DNA of 32,288 bases from a virus. The stretch spans positions 1 to 32,288 of IMG/VR virus record IMGVR_UViG_3300031730_000018, one strand, 5' to 3'. The position numbers and the translations under genes were made by a program. Positions 6,220-13,669 of this stretch are shown here, in pieces. Numbering within the stretch: the first letter of the stretch is position 1; every line of letters begins with the position of its first letter. The notes under the pieces were generated by a model. That model ran no database searches. It was not told the origin of the DNA and worked only from the letters and a program-made list of their open reading frames with translations.

Positions 6220-7121
6220 TGACCGCCCAGAAGACCGCGACCACGACGCTCGCCGAGGCGCTCGCCGCCGTCCAAGCTGACCTGCCTGAGGTGCGCAAGG
6301 CCGAAACCGCGAAGGTCCCCACCAAGACCGGCGGCTCCTACTCCTACACATACGCCGACCTGGCCGCCATCACTCGGGTCATCCTGCCCCGCCTTGGGCA
6401 GGTGGGTCTGTCCTGGACCACCAAGCCCACGATCGTCGGTGACCGGTTCGTCCTCGTGTACAAGCTGCTGCACTCCAGCGGCGAGTTCGAGGAGGGCGCG
6501 TACCCGCTGCCCGACCGCGGCAGCCCTCAAGAGATCGGCTCGGCCATCACCTACGCCCGCCGGTACGCCCTCTGCTCTGTGACCGGCGTGGCGCCCGACG
6601 ACGATGACGACGCTGCCGAGGCAACGGCCGGGCACCGCCGCAACCAGGAGATGGCCTCCCGGCCTCGCGACGACGCATGGGAGTCGGCGCGCCCCGCCAG
6701 GACGGCCAACCTGGCTGTCGTGAGCGCCTTGGCCACCGAGCTGGCCGCGCAGGTCCGCACGTCCGCCACGAAGGACGACCTGACTGCCGCCTGGCGAGCG
6801 CTCGCCGCGGCGAAAGCCTCCGGCCAGATCAGCGCTGACGAGGCCGATCAAATCGCAAAGGTGTGGAACACCCGCAAGGCCGAGGTCCTGCCTGCCGAGG
6901 CGAAGACCCCGGCGAACGATCCGGCCCGACGCCGCATGTACGACCTGCTCACCAAGGCCGAGCTGGCCAAGGACCGCGACGCGAAGCTGGCCTACGTCAG
7001 CGATGTCGTCGGCCGGGAAGTCGGCTCCACCAACGACCTGACCGACGACGAGGTCCGCGCAGTGTGCGAGCGGCTTGAGTCGTACGTCCGGCAGCTGGAG
7101 CCCGCGGGAGCCCCGGCATGA
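6219..7121 (+). CDS. ERF-family single-strand DNA annealing protein
   Basis: A 300-residue protein whose first about 150 residues match the ERF recombinase superfamily. They show the LAxVQADLPEVRK entry helix, YSYTYADLAAITRVILPRL and the IGSAITYARRYAL helix before an acidic DDDDDAAE stretch. ERF proteins coat single-stranded DNA and anneal complementary strands in phage replication and recombination. The C-terminal half (about 160-300) is helical and variable, as usual. ATG 6219 overlaps the previous stop. Its partner is probably the helicase directly downstream, which starts within this stop codon. Confidence 0.92.
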   Translation: MTAQKTATTTLAEALAAVQADLPEVRKAETAKVPTKTGGSYSYTYADLAAITRVILPRLGQVGLSWTTKPTIVGDRFVLVYKLLHSSGEFEEGAYPLPDRGSPQEIGSAITYARRYALCSVTGVAPDDDDDAAEATAGHRRNQEMASRPRDDAWESARPARTANLAVVSALATELAAQVRTSATKDDLTAAWRALAAAKASGQISADEADQIAKVWNTRKAEVLPAEAKTPANDPARRRMYDLLTKAELAKDRDAKLAYVSDVVGREVGSTNDLTDDEVRAVCERLESYVRQLEPAGAPA

Positions 7122-8836
7122 GCCACAAGCCCACCGACGAGCAGCAGCTGGTCATCAACGCCTTCACCTCGGCCGCCCGCCCGACCCTCGTGGTCCAGGC
7201 CGGCGCCGGGTGCGGCAAGTCCTCCACCCTGAAGATGGCCGCCCAAGCCCAGCCCGGCCGCCGCGGCCTGTACGTCGCATACAACCGAGCCCTGGCGCAG
7301 GAGGCGAAGCGCGACTTCCCCGCCAGCGTCGACTGCCGCACCGCGCACAGCCTGGCCTTCGGGCCGGTCGGCAGCCAGTACAAGGCCCGCCTCGACGGAC
7401 CCCGAGTGCCGGCCAAACAGGCCGCCGAGATCCTCGGCTTCAACAGCCCTGTCCAGATCGCCGACGAGCTGGCCCCGCTCGCCCCGGCGAAGCTGGCCCG
7501 GCTCGTCCTCGAAGGAGTCGGCCGCTTCATGAACTCGGCCGACCTGGAGCCGGCCTCGCACCACTTCGCCCCGGTCGACGGGTACAGCTGGACCGACAAC
7601 CGCGAGCTGGCCCGATACCTGGCGCCGTACGCCCAGAAGGCCTGGGACGACCTGCAGGGCCGAACCGGCCGGCTGAAGTTCACCCACGACGTCTACCTGA
7701 AGCTCTACCAGCTGTCCCGGCCTCGGATCCCGGTCGACTTCGTGCTCCTCGATGAGGCCCAGGACCTGTCGCCCGTCATGGCCAGCCTGTTCCACATCCA
7801 GACCCACGCCCAGCGGATCATGGTCGGAGACTCCGCGCAGGCCATCTACGGCTTCCGCGGCGCGATCGACGCCATGGCGAAGTTCCAGGCCGACCAGCGG
7901 CTCACGCTGTCGCAGTCGTTCCGGTTCGGCCCGGCCATCGCCGCCGAGGCCAACAAGTGGCTCGACCTGCTGGACGCCCCACTGCGGCTGCGTGGCTTCG
8001 ACCAGCTGCGCTCCATGGTCTTCCCGGAGCCGGAGCCGGACGCGATCCTGTGCCGGTCCAACGCCGGCGCGATCTCGCAGATCCTCCACGCCACCACGGC
8101 GGGCCGGAAGGCCGCGCTGGTCGGCGGCGGAGACGAGATCCGCCGGCTGGCCGAGGCCGCCCAGGAGCTGATGGACGGCAGCGGCACCTCCCACCCGGAG
8201 CTGGTCGCGTTCCGCACCTGGGACCAGGTCCGCGAACACGCCACCCAGGACGACGCCTCGGGCAACCTCAAGACCCTGGTCAAGCTGATCGACGACAACG
8301 GCCCCGACACGATCGTCAAGGTTGTGGCGGCCCTGGTCGACGAGAGCCGCGCAGACGTCGTGATCTCGACGGCGCACAAGGCGAAGGGCCGCGAATGGGA
8401 TGCGGTCCGGATCGCCAGTGACTTCCGTGAGCCCCGGGTCGACCCGGCCACCGGGCACGCCCGGCTGGTCGACGACGAGCTGATGCTGGCCTACGTCGCG
8501 GTCACCCGGGCCCGCACCGTCCTGGACCGGGGCAGCCTGCACTGGGTCGACGACTACGTCCAGGGCCCGGCGGCCGAGCCGCAGCCGGAGTCCTGGATTG
8601 CCCGGATCGTACGCGAGCACCCGGAAGCGGTCCTGCCCGATGGTCCGGATGCGTTCGGGCTTCAGGAGCAGCTGACCGTGTCGCTGAGCCGGCCGCCAGC
8701 GCCCGCCCATCGCTGTGCCTGTGACCACGTCGAGCGGGTCCACCGGCCGAACGGCAACAGCCAGCGGACGAAGTGCTCGGCGTCCGGCTGCAGCTGCGTG
8801 GCGTTCCAAGCCGCGGCCGCCATGGCGGCGGCGTGA
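7118..8836 (+). CDS. UvrD/Rep-like superfamily 1 DNA helicase
   Basis: A 572-residue SF1A helicase. Motif I is GAGCGKSS (about 29-36), motif II is LLDEAQDLSP (210-219) and motif III is VGDSAQAIYGFRGA (236-249). Motif V is STAHKAKGREWD and motif VI is AYVAVTRAR. It would unwind DNA 3' to 5' using ATP during phage replication or recombination. It is somewhat shorter than full UvrD (about 700) and lacks obvious 1B/2B insertions. The last about 45 residues carry a CACDH...C-x5-C-x-C cluster that may be a zinc-binding tail. Coupling to the ERF gene suggests a shared recombination/replication module. Confidence 0.92.
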   Translation: MSHKPTDEQQLVINAFTSAARPTLVVQAGAGCGKSSTLKMAAQAQPGRRGLYVAYNRALAQEAKRDFPASVDCRTAHSLAFGPVGSQYKARLDGPRVPAKQAAEILGFNSPVQIADELAPLAPAKLARLVLEGVGRFMNSADLEPASHHFAPVDGYSWTDNRELARYLAPYAQKAWDDLQGRTGRLKFTHDVYLKLYQLSRPRIPVDFVLLDEAQDLSPVMASLFHIQTHAQRIMVGDSAQAIYGFRGAIDAMAKFQADQRLTLSQSFRFGPAIAAEANKWLDLLDAPLRLRGFDQLRSMVFPEPEPDAILCRSNAGAISQILHATTAGRKAALVGGGDEIRRLAEAAQELMDGSGTSHPELVAFRTWDQVREHATQDDASGNLKTLVKLIDDNGPDTIVKVVAALVDESRADVVISTAHKAKGREWDAVRIASDFREPRVDPATGHARLVDDELMLAYVAVTRARTVLDRGSLHWVDDYVQGPAAEPQPESWIARIVREHPEAVLPDGPDAFGLQEQLTVSLSRPPAPAHRCACDHVERVHRPNGNSQRTKCSASGCSCVAFQAAAAMAAA

Positions 8837-9060
8837 ACGTGACTCGCCTGGGGGCCAGCCACGCGCTGGCCCCCGGGCCTCACGGCCGGCCCGGCCCGCA
8901 CCGGTTCAGCAACAACGTGGATGCCCCCGGCACGTGCGTGATCTGTCGCCTGATCAAAGCCAACAGCAGGCACGACGAGGAGCGGATCGTCGCGGCCGAG
9001 GCCGCCGTTGGCGAGGCGCACGCCGAGGAGCGGCGCCGCCTCGGCGAGCGAGAGGACTGA
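8833..9060 (+). CDS. Small CxxC protein
   Basis: A 75-residue protein starting at GTG 8833 inside the helicase stop (GTGA). The middle contains CVICRLIKANSRH, a CxxC plus His arrangement that could bind a metal. The C-terminus is a charged helix (AEERRRLGERED). I know similar CxxC proteins from Micromonospora/Streptomyces prophage early operons but no function for them. Confidence 0.65.
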   Translation: MNVTRLGASHALAPGPHGRPGPHRFSNNVDAPGTCVICRLIKANSRHDEERIVAAEAAVGEAHAEERRRLGERED

Positions 9061-9062
9061 CC

Positions 9063-9473
9063 GTGGACCTCATCGACGACGACCAGGCCGAGCGGCTCTC
9101 CAGGGTCGCGGCCCAGCTGGTCGCCCGCGTACGGGCCGAGGACCCGACAGCGAACGGCCGCTGGCTCGCCGCCGAGCTCACCGATCACGCGGACTGGTTC
9201 CGGCTGGCTTTCGTGCTGGCCGCGGCCGTACCCGCTGACCGGACCTGGCGCGAACTCACGGCGTGGACGGTGGCGCCGCTGGGCCCGCCGGCTCCGTTGC
9301 CGGTGCCCGTGCCGCCGTGTGGCTATCGCGGCCGCAGCGACGCCGGCGCCCGCGACCACCGGCTCCGCGGCGAGCCGATCTGCGCGTTCTGCGGCGAGGC
9401 CGAGCGGGCCTACAACCGGGCGCGGAAAGCCACGTACCGGACCAGGAAGCGGCAGAACAGGACCGCTGCGTGA
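9063..9473 (+). CDS. Hypothetical protein with a C-terminal CG...RxxGEPxCxxC module
   Basis: A 136-residue protein starting at GTG 9063, two bases after the previous stop. The first half is helical. Residues about 90-115 carry CGYRGRSDAGARDHRLRG followed by EPICAFC. This resembles the CGT...YxRHxRxGEPxCxxCxxA motif common in actinophage proteins, probably a small zinc site. The C-terminal tail is strongly basic (RKATYRTRKRQNR), which suggests nucleic-acid binding. Function is unknown. Confidence 0.7.
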   Translation: MDLIDDDQAERLSRVAAQLVARVRAEDPTANGRWLAAELTDHADWFRLAFVLAAAVPADRTWRELTAWTVAPLGPPAPLPVPVPPCGYRGRSDAGARDHRLRGEPICAFCGEAERAYNRARKATYRTRKRQNRTAA

Positions 9474-9549
9474 CCTGCTGGCCGGCTCTGACTTCCCCCG
9501 GGGCCGGCCAGTTCCCACCGACCCGCCACAGCAGATCAGGAGACATCGG

Positions 9550-10431
9550 GTGAGCTACCAGGCCGTGCAATGGGCCCTCGATGAGGCGCCCATGCTGCGG
9601 ATGCCCACATCGGGGAAGCCGGACACCACCGCTCGCGGCGTCCTCGTCGCCCGCGCCGAGCGCGCCGACGAACACGGCCGTGACTCCCACGCCGCCGTCG
9701 AGGACATCATCTGGCGCACTGGGTACGACGAGCGCACCATCCAGCGCGCTGAGGACCGCCTGGAGGCCGCGCGGCTCATCGTCCGCGACGGCGTCACCCG
9801 GTTCGGGACCATCCGCTGGAACCTCGACCTGACCCAGCGCCGCGACCCTGCCGAGCGGGACGAAATCGAGGCCGCGATCGTCCGCCGCAAGGCTGACAAC
9901 GCGACCCGGGAACGCACCCGCCGCAGCCGCCAGCGCAAGGAGCGTGCCGACTCTGCGTCCACACGTGGGGACGCAGAAAACACACGTGGGGATTCTCCGT
10001 CCACACGTGCCGACTCTGGCTCCACACGTGTGGACGCAGCGCCCCCCGAACCACCCAGGAACCGTCCGGGAACCTCCCGGGGAACCACCCAGGAACCTCC
10101 CTCTGGGGGCGCGCCGCCCCCAGACCCCCGGCGGCCCCCGTCGCCTTCGGCTCCGGGGAACGAACAGGCCAAGTCACTGTCCGAACCACTCACCCCAGCC
10201 CAAGACCAAGAGAGCGACCCACTACCGCACGCGCACGCGAGCGACACAGCCCCGCCGCTGCGCCTGGTCGCCGCCAACGACCAGCCGGCCACCGACGGCC
10301 CACCACGCGGCATCTTCCCCATCCCGGTCCCGGGCCCCCGGCTCAGCCGAGCCGAGGAAGCCATCGCCGCCGCCACCGCCCGCCGTGAGGCCGCCCGCCG
10401 CGCCCACCAGGCCGACAGGACCACCGGATGA
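9550..10431 (+). CDS. Replication-initiator-like HTH protein
   Basis: A 293-residue protein. Residues 1-95 have the winged-HTH pattern of phage replication initiators (TARGVLVARAERADEHG, then the helices VEDIIWRTGYDERTIQRAEDRL). The rest is low-complexity, Arg/Pro-rich and probably unstructured. It starts at GTG 9550, preceded by AGGAG. By analogy with lambda O and DnaD-like proteins it may recognise the phage origin and recruit replication proteins; this is inference. The gene contains two phased DNA repeat arrays (9949-10040 and 10048-10097), as expected if the origin lies inside it. The helicase and ERF genes are upstream neighbours. Confidence 0.75.
   Translation: MSYQAVQWALDEAPMLRMPTSGKPDTTARGVLVARAERADEHGRDSHAAVEDIIWRTGYDERTIQRAEDRLEAARLIVRDGVTRFGTIRWNLDLTQRRDPAERDEIEAAIVRRKADNATRERTRRSRQRKERADSASTRGDAENTRGDSPSTRADSGSTRVDAAPPEPPRNRPGTSRGTTQEPPSGGAPPPDPRRPPSPSAPGNEQAKSLSEPLTPAQDQESDPLPHAHASDTAPPLRLVAANDQPATDGPPRGIFPIPVPGPRLSRAEEAIAAATARREAARRAHQADRTTG
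9949..10040. repeat. Four 21-bp-spaced CACACGTG iterons
   Basis: CACACGTG occurs at 9960-9967, 9981-9988, 10002-10009 and 10023-10030, exactly 21 bp apart each time. Around the octamer the copies share a GA(C/T)TCT-x2-G(T/C)TC left flank in three of the four. In protein they read as a 7-residue STR repeat. The 21-bp step is two helical turns, so all four sites face the same side of the DNA, as replication iterons do. Confidence 0.7.
10048..10097. repeat. Five helically phased GAACC repeats
   Basis: GAACC begins at 10048, 10059, 10070, 10082 and 10093, with steps of 11, 11, 12 and 11 bp, about one helical turn each. GAACCACCCAGGAACC is present twice (10048-10063 and 10082-10097). It lies directly after the CACACGTG array in the same gene. 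It could be a second protein-binding array or simply codon repetition for a Pro/Arg-rich tail. Confidence 0.55.
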
Positions 10432-10703
10432 CCAGCCCCGGAACCGTCTACCTCCTCCACTTCGACCGCCCGTACAAGCACGCCCGCCACTACCTCGGCT
10501 GGGCCAGCCACCTCGACGCCCGCCTCGACCACCACGCCAACGGCACCGGCGCTCGCCTCACCGCAGTCGTCCGCGATGCCGGAATCAGCTGGACCGTCGC
10601 CCGGACCTGGACCGGCAGCCGCACCCGCGAACGCCAGATCAAGCGCCAAGGCGGCCTATCCCGCAGCTGCCCGATGTGCGGCGTGAAGCCGAGGACGACA
10701 TGA
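10428..10703 (+). CDS. GIY-YIG-like nuclease domain protein
   Basis: A 91-residue protein almost entirely composed of a GIY-YIG-type domain. It has VYLLHF for the GIY strand, HYLGWA for the YIG strand, LDARLDHH in the following helix, and ARTWTGSRTRERQIK with the expected catalytic-region Arg and basic residues. The end has CPMC, a probable metal pair. It is a common actinomycete family of unknown substrate and might cut DNA during phage replication or host takeover. Its ATG overlaps the previous stop (ATGA), as does the next start with its own stop. Confidence 0.82.
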   Translation: MTSPGTVYLLHFDRPYKHARHYLGWASHLDARLDHHANGTGARLTAVVRDAGISWTVARTWTGSRTRERQIKRQGGLSRSCPMCGVKPRTT

Positions 10704-10897
10704 CCGTCCACCTCACCGCCGGCGAGAAGCGCGCCCGATCCTCCGCCGCCGCTGCCGTCGCCCGCGCCCAGGCCCACACCCGCCCACCTGCCGCCCAGGA
10801 CGACGACACCACCCTCGGTGCGCTCTACCCCTACGTCACCCACGCCCGCGCCGCACAGATCCGCAGAGAGATCCAGGAGACCCGCCATGACCGATGA
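10700..10897 (+). CDS. Small helical early protein
   Basis: A 65-residue product from ATG 10700, which overlaps the stop of the GIY-YIG gene. It has an alanine-rich basic N-terminal half and a C-terminal helix (ARAAQIRREIQETRHDR). No motif or family is recognised. The same frame is open for about 750 bp upstream, but that part is the mirror of coding in another frame. Confidence 0.6.
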   Translation: MTVHLTAGEKRARSSAAAAVARAQAHTRPPAAQDDDTTLGALYPYVTHARAAQIRREIQETRHDR

Positions 10898-11912
10898 GGA
10901 TCCGAGCAACCAGGCAGCCAACATCGAGCAGGACGCCCGCGCCCTGCTCGACCGCGCCCGCGCCACCATCAGCGAACTCCGCGCCGACCTCGACCACGTA
11001 CAGGCGGACTCCGACCGTGACCTCCGCAACGCCCGACGGGCCTGGACCGAACGGGACCGCGCCGAAGCCCGAGCCGGCGCCTACCGCCTCGCCCACGACC
11101 ACCTAGCCGCCGTCACCCGCCAGCTGATCGACTCCGTCACAGTGCACGCCTACGGCCTCGACCAGGCCAACGCCGAACGCCTGCTGCCGGCTCTCGACAT
11201 CGTCCGCGACGCGCTCTCCCGCGACCTGGACAGCTACCTGGTCGACCCCGACGACATCACCCCAGACACCCGAATCGACCTCACGGACGCGGGCCACGCC
11301 GTAACCACCCAGGAGCGACTCTTCGACGGCATCCCCGAGCAGCTGCAGGACCTCACCACGAAGTGGACCCCACCCAGCCGTCCGGATTGGTGGACCCCCG
11401 ACCACGAGGCCGCAGCCCTAGCTGGCATCGCCGACCGCGTCGCCTCGGTTCCTCACGTCGCGCGCGAGGTGCCCCCGGCGTCCAGGGCGTGGACGCCGTT
11501 GCCGGAGAACTGGGGCCCGTATGAGACCGTGCTGCAGACGCGGTTGGAGCCGATGCCGTTGGCGGTCGGCGAACTCCACGACGCCGGCCTTGTGCGGTCC
11601 GGCGATCCGGAGCGGGTCGTGCGGAACATGGTGCTGACGCATCTGGTGGCCGCGGCCGAGGAGGCGCAGGTCGAGCTGGGCGCATACGACCGCCGGATCC
11701 TCGGGTGGCTGGCGCGCGGCGAGGAGTCCACCGCGCAGGTCGTGATTGGACTCGTTCGCCGCGCGTTTGAGGCCGGTCGGAGCGCCCAGCATTGCTACGA
11801 CACGCTTCGCAGTCAGGCCACTATGGAGCGTGACGATAACATAAGGGTCATTATGGTGTCATCCCAAAAGGGGCGTTTCGGGCAGCCAGATCTTCCCGGC
11901 GGCGACCGGTGA
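10887..11912 (+). CDS. Hypothetical early protein with coiled-coil N-terminus
   Basis: A 341-residue protein from ATG 10887, overlapping the previous gene by 11 bp. Residues about 12-75 are a long charged coiled coil (LLDRARATISELRADLDHV, then RARRAW-like heptads). The middle and C-terminal parts are helical with no catalytic motif I can name. Its last about 30 codons use rare ATA, TCA and CAA codons in a locally AT-rich stretch (about 11825-11880), unlike the rest. Function is unknown. Confidence 0.7.
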   Translation: MTDEDPSNQAANIEQDARALLDRARATISELRADLDHVQADSDRDLRNARRAWTERDRAEARAGAYRLAHDHLAAVTRQLIDSVTVHAYGLDQANAERLLPALDIVRDALSRDLDSYLVDPDDITPDTRIDLTDAGHAVTTQERLFDGIPEQLQDLTTKWTPPSRPDWWTPDHEAAALAGIADRVASVPHVAREVPPASRAWTPLPENWGPYETVLQTRLEPMPLAVGELHDAGLVRSGDPERVVRNMVLTHLVAAAEEAQVELGAYDRRILGWLARGEESTAQVVIGLVRRAFEAGRSAQHCYDTLRSQATMERDDNIRVIMVSSQKGRFGQPDLPGGDR

Positions 11913-12298
11913 CGCACGAGGCCACCGACTGGGTGTACGACGTCGTTCTCCCCCAGCGCTACCTAGAGTCCGCTGGCGCCATCATGTGGACCGGCGCCCG
12001 CGAGAACCGCCGCGACGAGGGACACGGCGTCGCATTCCTTCGTCTGTGCGCCTGCCAATACGGGCCATGCGGGCGTTGCGGCGACGGGCGACCCGACCGG
12101 TGCGCGCACCGCGAGTGGACGCCGCCGTTCATGCCTGCCACCTACCTGCAGGATCGGCGCGGTATGGCGATCGCCGCGGTGTGGCGATCCGGGAAGGCGT
12201 GCGCCTGGCTGTGCCCGACCGTCCGCCTCGGCCAGCTGCCGCTGTTCGACCTCGCCCCAGGCCTCCGCGACCCGTCCAAGAATCGAGGCCAACCCTGA
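11909..12298 (+). CDS. DUF6248-like Cys-rich protein
   Basis: A 129-residue protein starting at GTG 11909, inside the preceding stop. The central Cys-rich run CACQYGPCGRCGDGRPDRC, then TYLQDRRG and VWRSGKACAWLCP, matches the plan of the actinomycete DUF6248 family (CACQxG, DRC, RxC-W-C-P). The cysteines probably coordinate zinc. Despite the family's database label linking it to natural products, no activity is known. Its place here suggests it travels with phages. Confidence 0.7.
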   Translation: MTHEATDWVYDVVLPQRYLESAGAIMWTGARENRRDEGHGVAFLRLCACQYGPCGRCGDGRPDRCAHREWTPPFMPATYLQDRRGMAIAAVWRSGKACAWLCPTVRLGQLPLFDLAPGLRDPSKNRGQP

Positions 12299-12945
12299 TG
12301 CACCCCAGCCACCTGCACGCCCTGGCCGCGCTCGCCTCCCTCGATGTCGCTCTCGTGCTGCTGCGCAACGCCCAGATCGCCGAAGCCAGCGAAACCGCGG
12401 CATCCGGCGACTTCGGCACCCTGCAAGCCTGGCGGCCCGGTACCGGCATCCGCGTCGCACGCGAGCACGGCGACGTCCTCCTCGACGCCGTCATCCGCCA
12501 CGTCTCCGCCCTAGTCGGCCCGTACGCCGAACGGGGCCAGCGCACCGACGACACGATTCGCTGGCTGACCGCCGCCGCCCTCGGCGACGCGCACCGCCAC
12601 GACCAAGACCCGCTCGACCAGCTGCGCGAGCACCTGCCGGCCATGACGCCCAGCACTGCGGCGAGTCTGGCTCGCTGGGTCGACGAGCAGGACCAGGCCG
12701 TCCGTCGGCTCCTCGGCGAGCCCGACGACCATCAGCTATGGCCGGGCGTCGCCTGCCCTAGCTGTGACACTGCCGGCGCACTCGCGCTGCGGATGTCCGG
12801 GCCGGCGGAGGACCGGGTCGTGGTGTGCACGGTGGTGCGCTGCCTCTGCACCGGCGAGGGCTGCGGCTGCAGGATGCCGGTCAAGGCCTCGGGTTGGCGG
12901 CACATCTGGACGCTCACCGCGATCCGGGCGACGCTCGATTCATGA
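12298..12945 (+). CDS. Hypothetical protein with C-terminal zinc ribbon
   Basis: A 215-residue protein from ATG 12298 (TGATG junction). The first about 150 residues are helical, with a conserved-looking WLTAAALGDAHRHDQDPLD segment. The C-terminus has CPSC (about 158-161) and C-x-C-x4-C-x-C (near 187-195), a likely zinc ribbon. I recognise the layout from Micromonospora and Streptomyces prophage proteins but know no function. It is translationally coupled to the small HTH gene downstream. Confidence 0.7.
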   Translation: MHPSHLHALAALASLDVALVLLRNAQIAEASETAASGDFGTLQAWRPGTGIRVAREHGDVLLDAVIRHVSALVGPYAERGQRTDDTIRWLTAAALGDAHRHDQDPLDQLREHLPAMTPSTAASLARWVDEQDQAVRRLLGEPDDHQLWPGVACPSCDTAGALALRMSGPAEDRVVVCTVVRCLCTGEGCGCRMPVKASGWRHIWTLTAIRATLDS

Positions 12946-13172
12946 TCAACCTTGACGGCGTGCGATGGGGAACCGCTGCCGAGATCGCCGAGCAACTCGG
13001 CCACGGCGCCAACCCGACCGCGGTGCGGTCGTGGGCGGCGCGAGACGGCCTGTCTTCCGTGCGCATCAGGGATGCTGCGGGGCGCCCTCAGGTGCTGTAT
13101 CCGCTGCCTGAGGCGGCGCGGATCGACGCGGCAAAGCGATACAGCAAGCGCGGGCGGCGCCGAACCGGTTAG
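12942..13172 (+). CDS. Small MerR-like HTH protein, end of early operon
   Basis: A 76-residue protein with a short helix-turn-helix (TAAEIAEQLGHGANPTAVRSW) followed by a wing-like RIRDAAGRPQVLYPL strand pair and a basic tail. It resembles the specificity domains of small actinophage DNA-binding proteins. It may regulate the next transcription unit, whose AT-rich promoter candidate starts 50 bp downstream, but this is inference. Its ATG overlaps the previous stop. Confidence 0.72.
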   Translation: MINLDGVRWGTAAEIAEQLGHGANPTAVRSWAARDGLSSVRIRDAAGRPQVLYPLPEAARIDAAKRYSKRGRRRTG

Positions 13173-13222
13173 CCCTCACCCGTAACCGATAAATAATCAA
13201 CACGGTGTAGGGGACTTTCTTT

Positions 13223-13251
13223 TTGTACGGGTTAACATGGAGGGGTATGAC
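13223..13251 (+). promoter_or_regulatory. Promoter candidate in an AT-rich island
   Basis: TTGTAC (13223-13228), 17 bp and TATGAC (13246-13251) lie in an unusually AT-rich stretch (about 13180-13240) directly after the early operon. Transcription would start near 13258 and meet the hairpin at 13300-13343 with no credible reading frame between them. It may drive a short RNA or the accessory genes beyond. Confidence 0.4.
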
Positions 13252-13299
13252 ACGCCCCGCGCCGCCCACTTCTCCAGGCGAACGGCGCGGAGCGCTGGT

Positions 13300-13343
13300 G
13301 ACGGCCTTGTGTGTCCAGCTATGCCTGGCTACACAGGGCCGTC
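13300..13343. terminator. Long stem-loop, probable terminator after the early operon
   Basis: GACGGCCTTGTGTGTCCAGC pairs with the downstream arm at 13323-13343 (ending ACACAGGGCCGTC) around a 4-base loop. The stem is about 18-20 bp with a few mismatches. There is no T tract, which actinomycete terminators often lack. It could stop rightward early transcripts and leftward transcripts of the small gene that ends inside it. Confidence 0.6.
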
Positions 13344-13448
13344 CCCGTGGATGATCCAGATCAGCAGAGCCAGCGCCAACAACAGCGCCACGATCTCGTC
13401 GACCGTCAATCGACCCGGTCGGCGCTTTCGCTTCCCTTGCTTACCCAC
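13329..13448 (-). CDS. 39-residue membrane protein
   Basis: A very short product: a basic N-terminus (GKQGKRKRRPGR) followed by TVDEIVALLLALALLIWIIHG, one transmembrane helix ending near the C-terminus. Start GTG 13448 is chosen because GGGGAGG lies eight bases upstream; longer in-frame starts (up to ATG 13523) have no such site. Small proteins of this build are frequent in actinophage genomes. It is opposite to its neighbours and has its own promoter candidate (13539-13566), as morons do. Function is unknown. Confidence 0.5.
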   Translation of the reverse strand: MGKQGKRKRRPGRLTVDEIVALLLALALLIWIIHGDGPV

Positions 13449-13538
13449 GACCTCCACCTCCCCCCTCAGGGCCGGATTTGCCATCGGCGACCCCGAGGGG
13501 AAGGCCGCCGTGCGCCGGCCCATAGAAGGGCAACAAAC

Positions 13539-13566
13539 ACTTTAGCGGTCGGTAGTCACGCGTCAA
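13539..13566 (-). promoter_or_regulatory. Leftward promoter candidate for the 39-aa gene
   Basis: On the minus strand TTGACG (13566-13561), 16 bp and TAAAGT (13544-13539) make a good vegetative promoter. TTGACGCG recurs 17 bp further upstream (from 13583), so the pair may also be an operator repeat. Confidence 0.5.
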
Positions 13567-13669
13567 CACACTGGGCGCGTCAAACCGGGCGTTGCCTGGC
13601 CCGGCGGCACATATCGAGCGGACCTGCGATCAGCCGTCAGCGTGACCTGTCGGGCAGCCGAGGGCTACT

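Noticed and set aside
6992-8809. 605-codon minus-strand frame opposite the helicase
   Set aside because: The plus strand has complete SF1 helicase motifs; the antisense product is Arg/Gly/Val low-complexity.
13237-13545. 102-codon plus-strand frame
   Set aside because: It runs through the hairpin and opposite a membrane gene with better composition and ribosome site.
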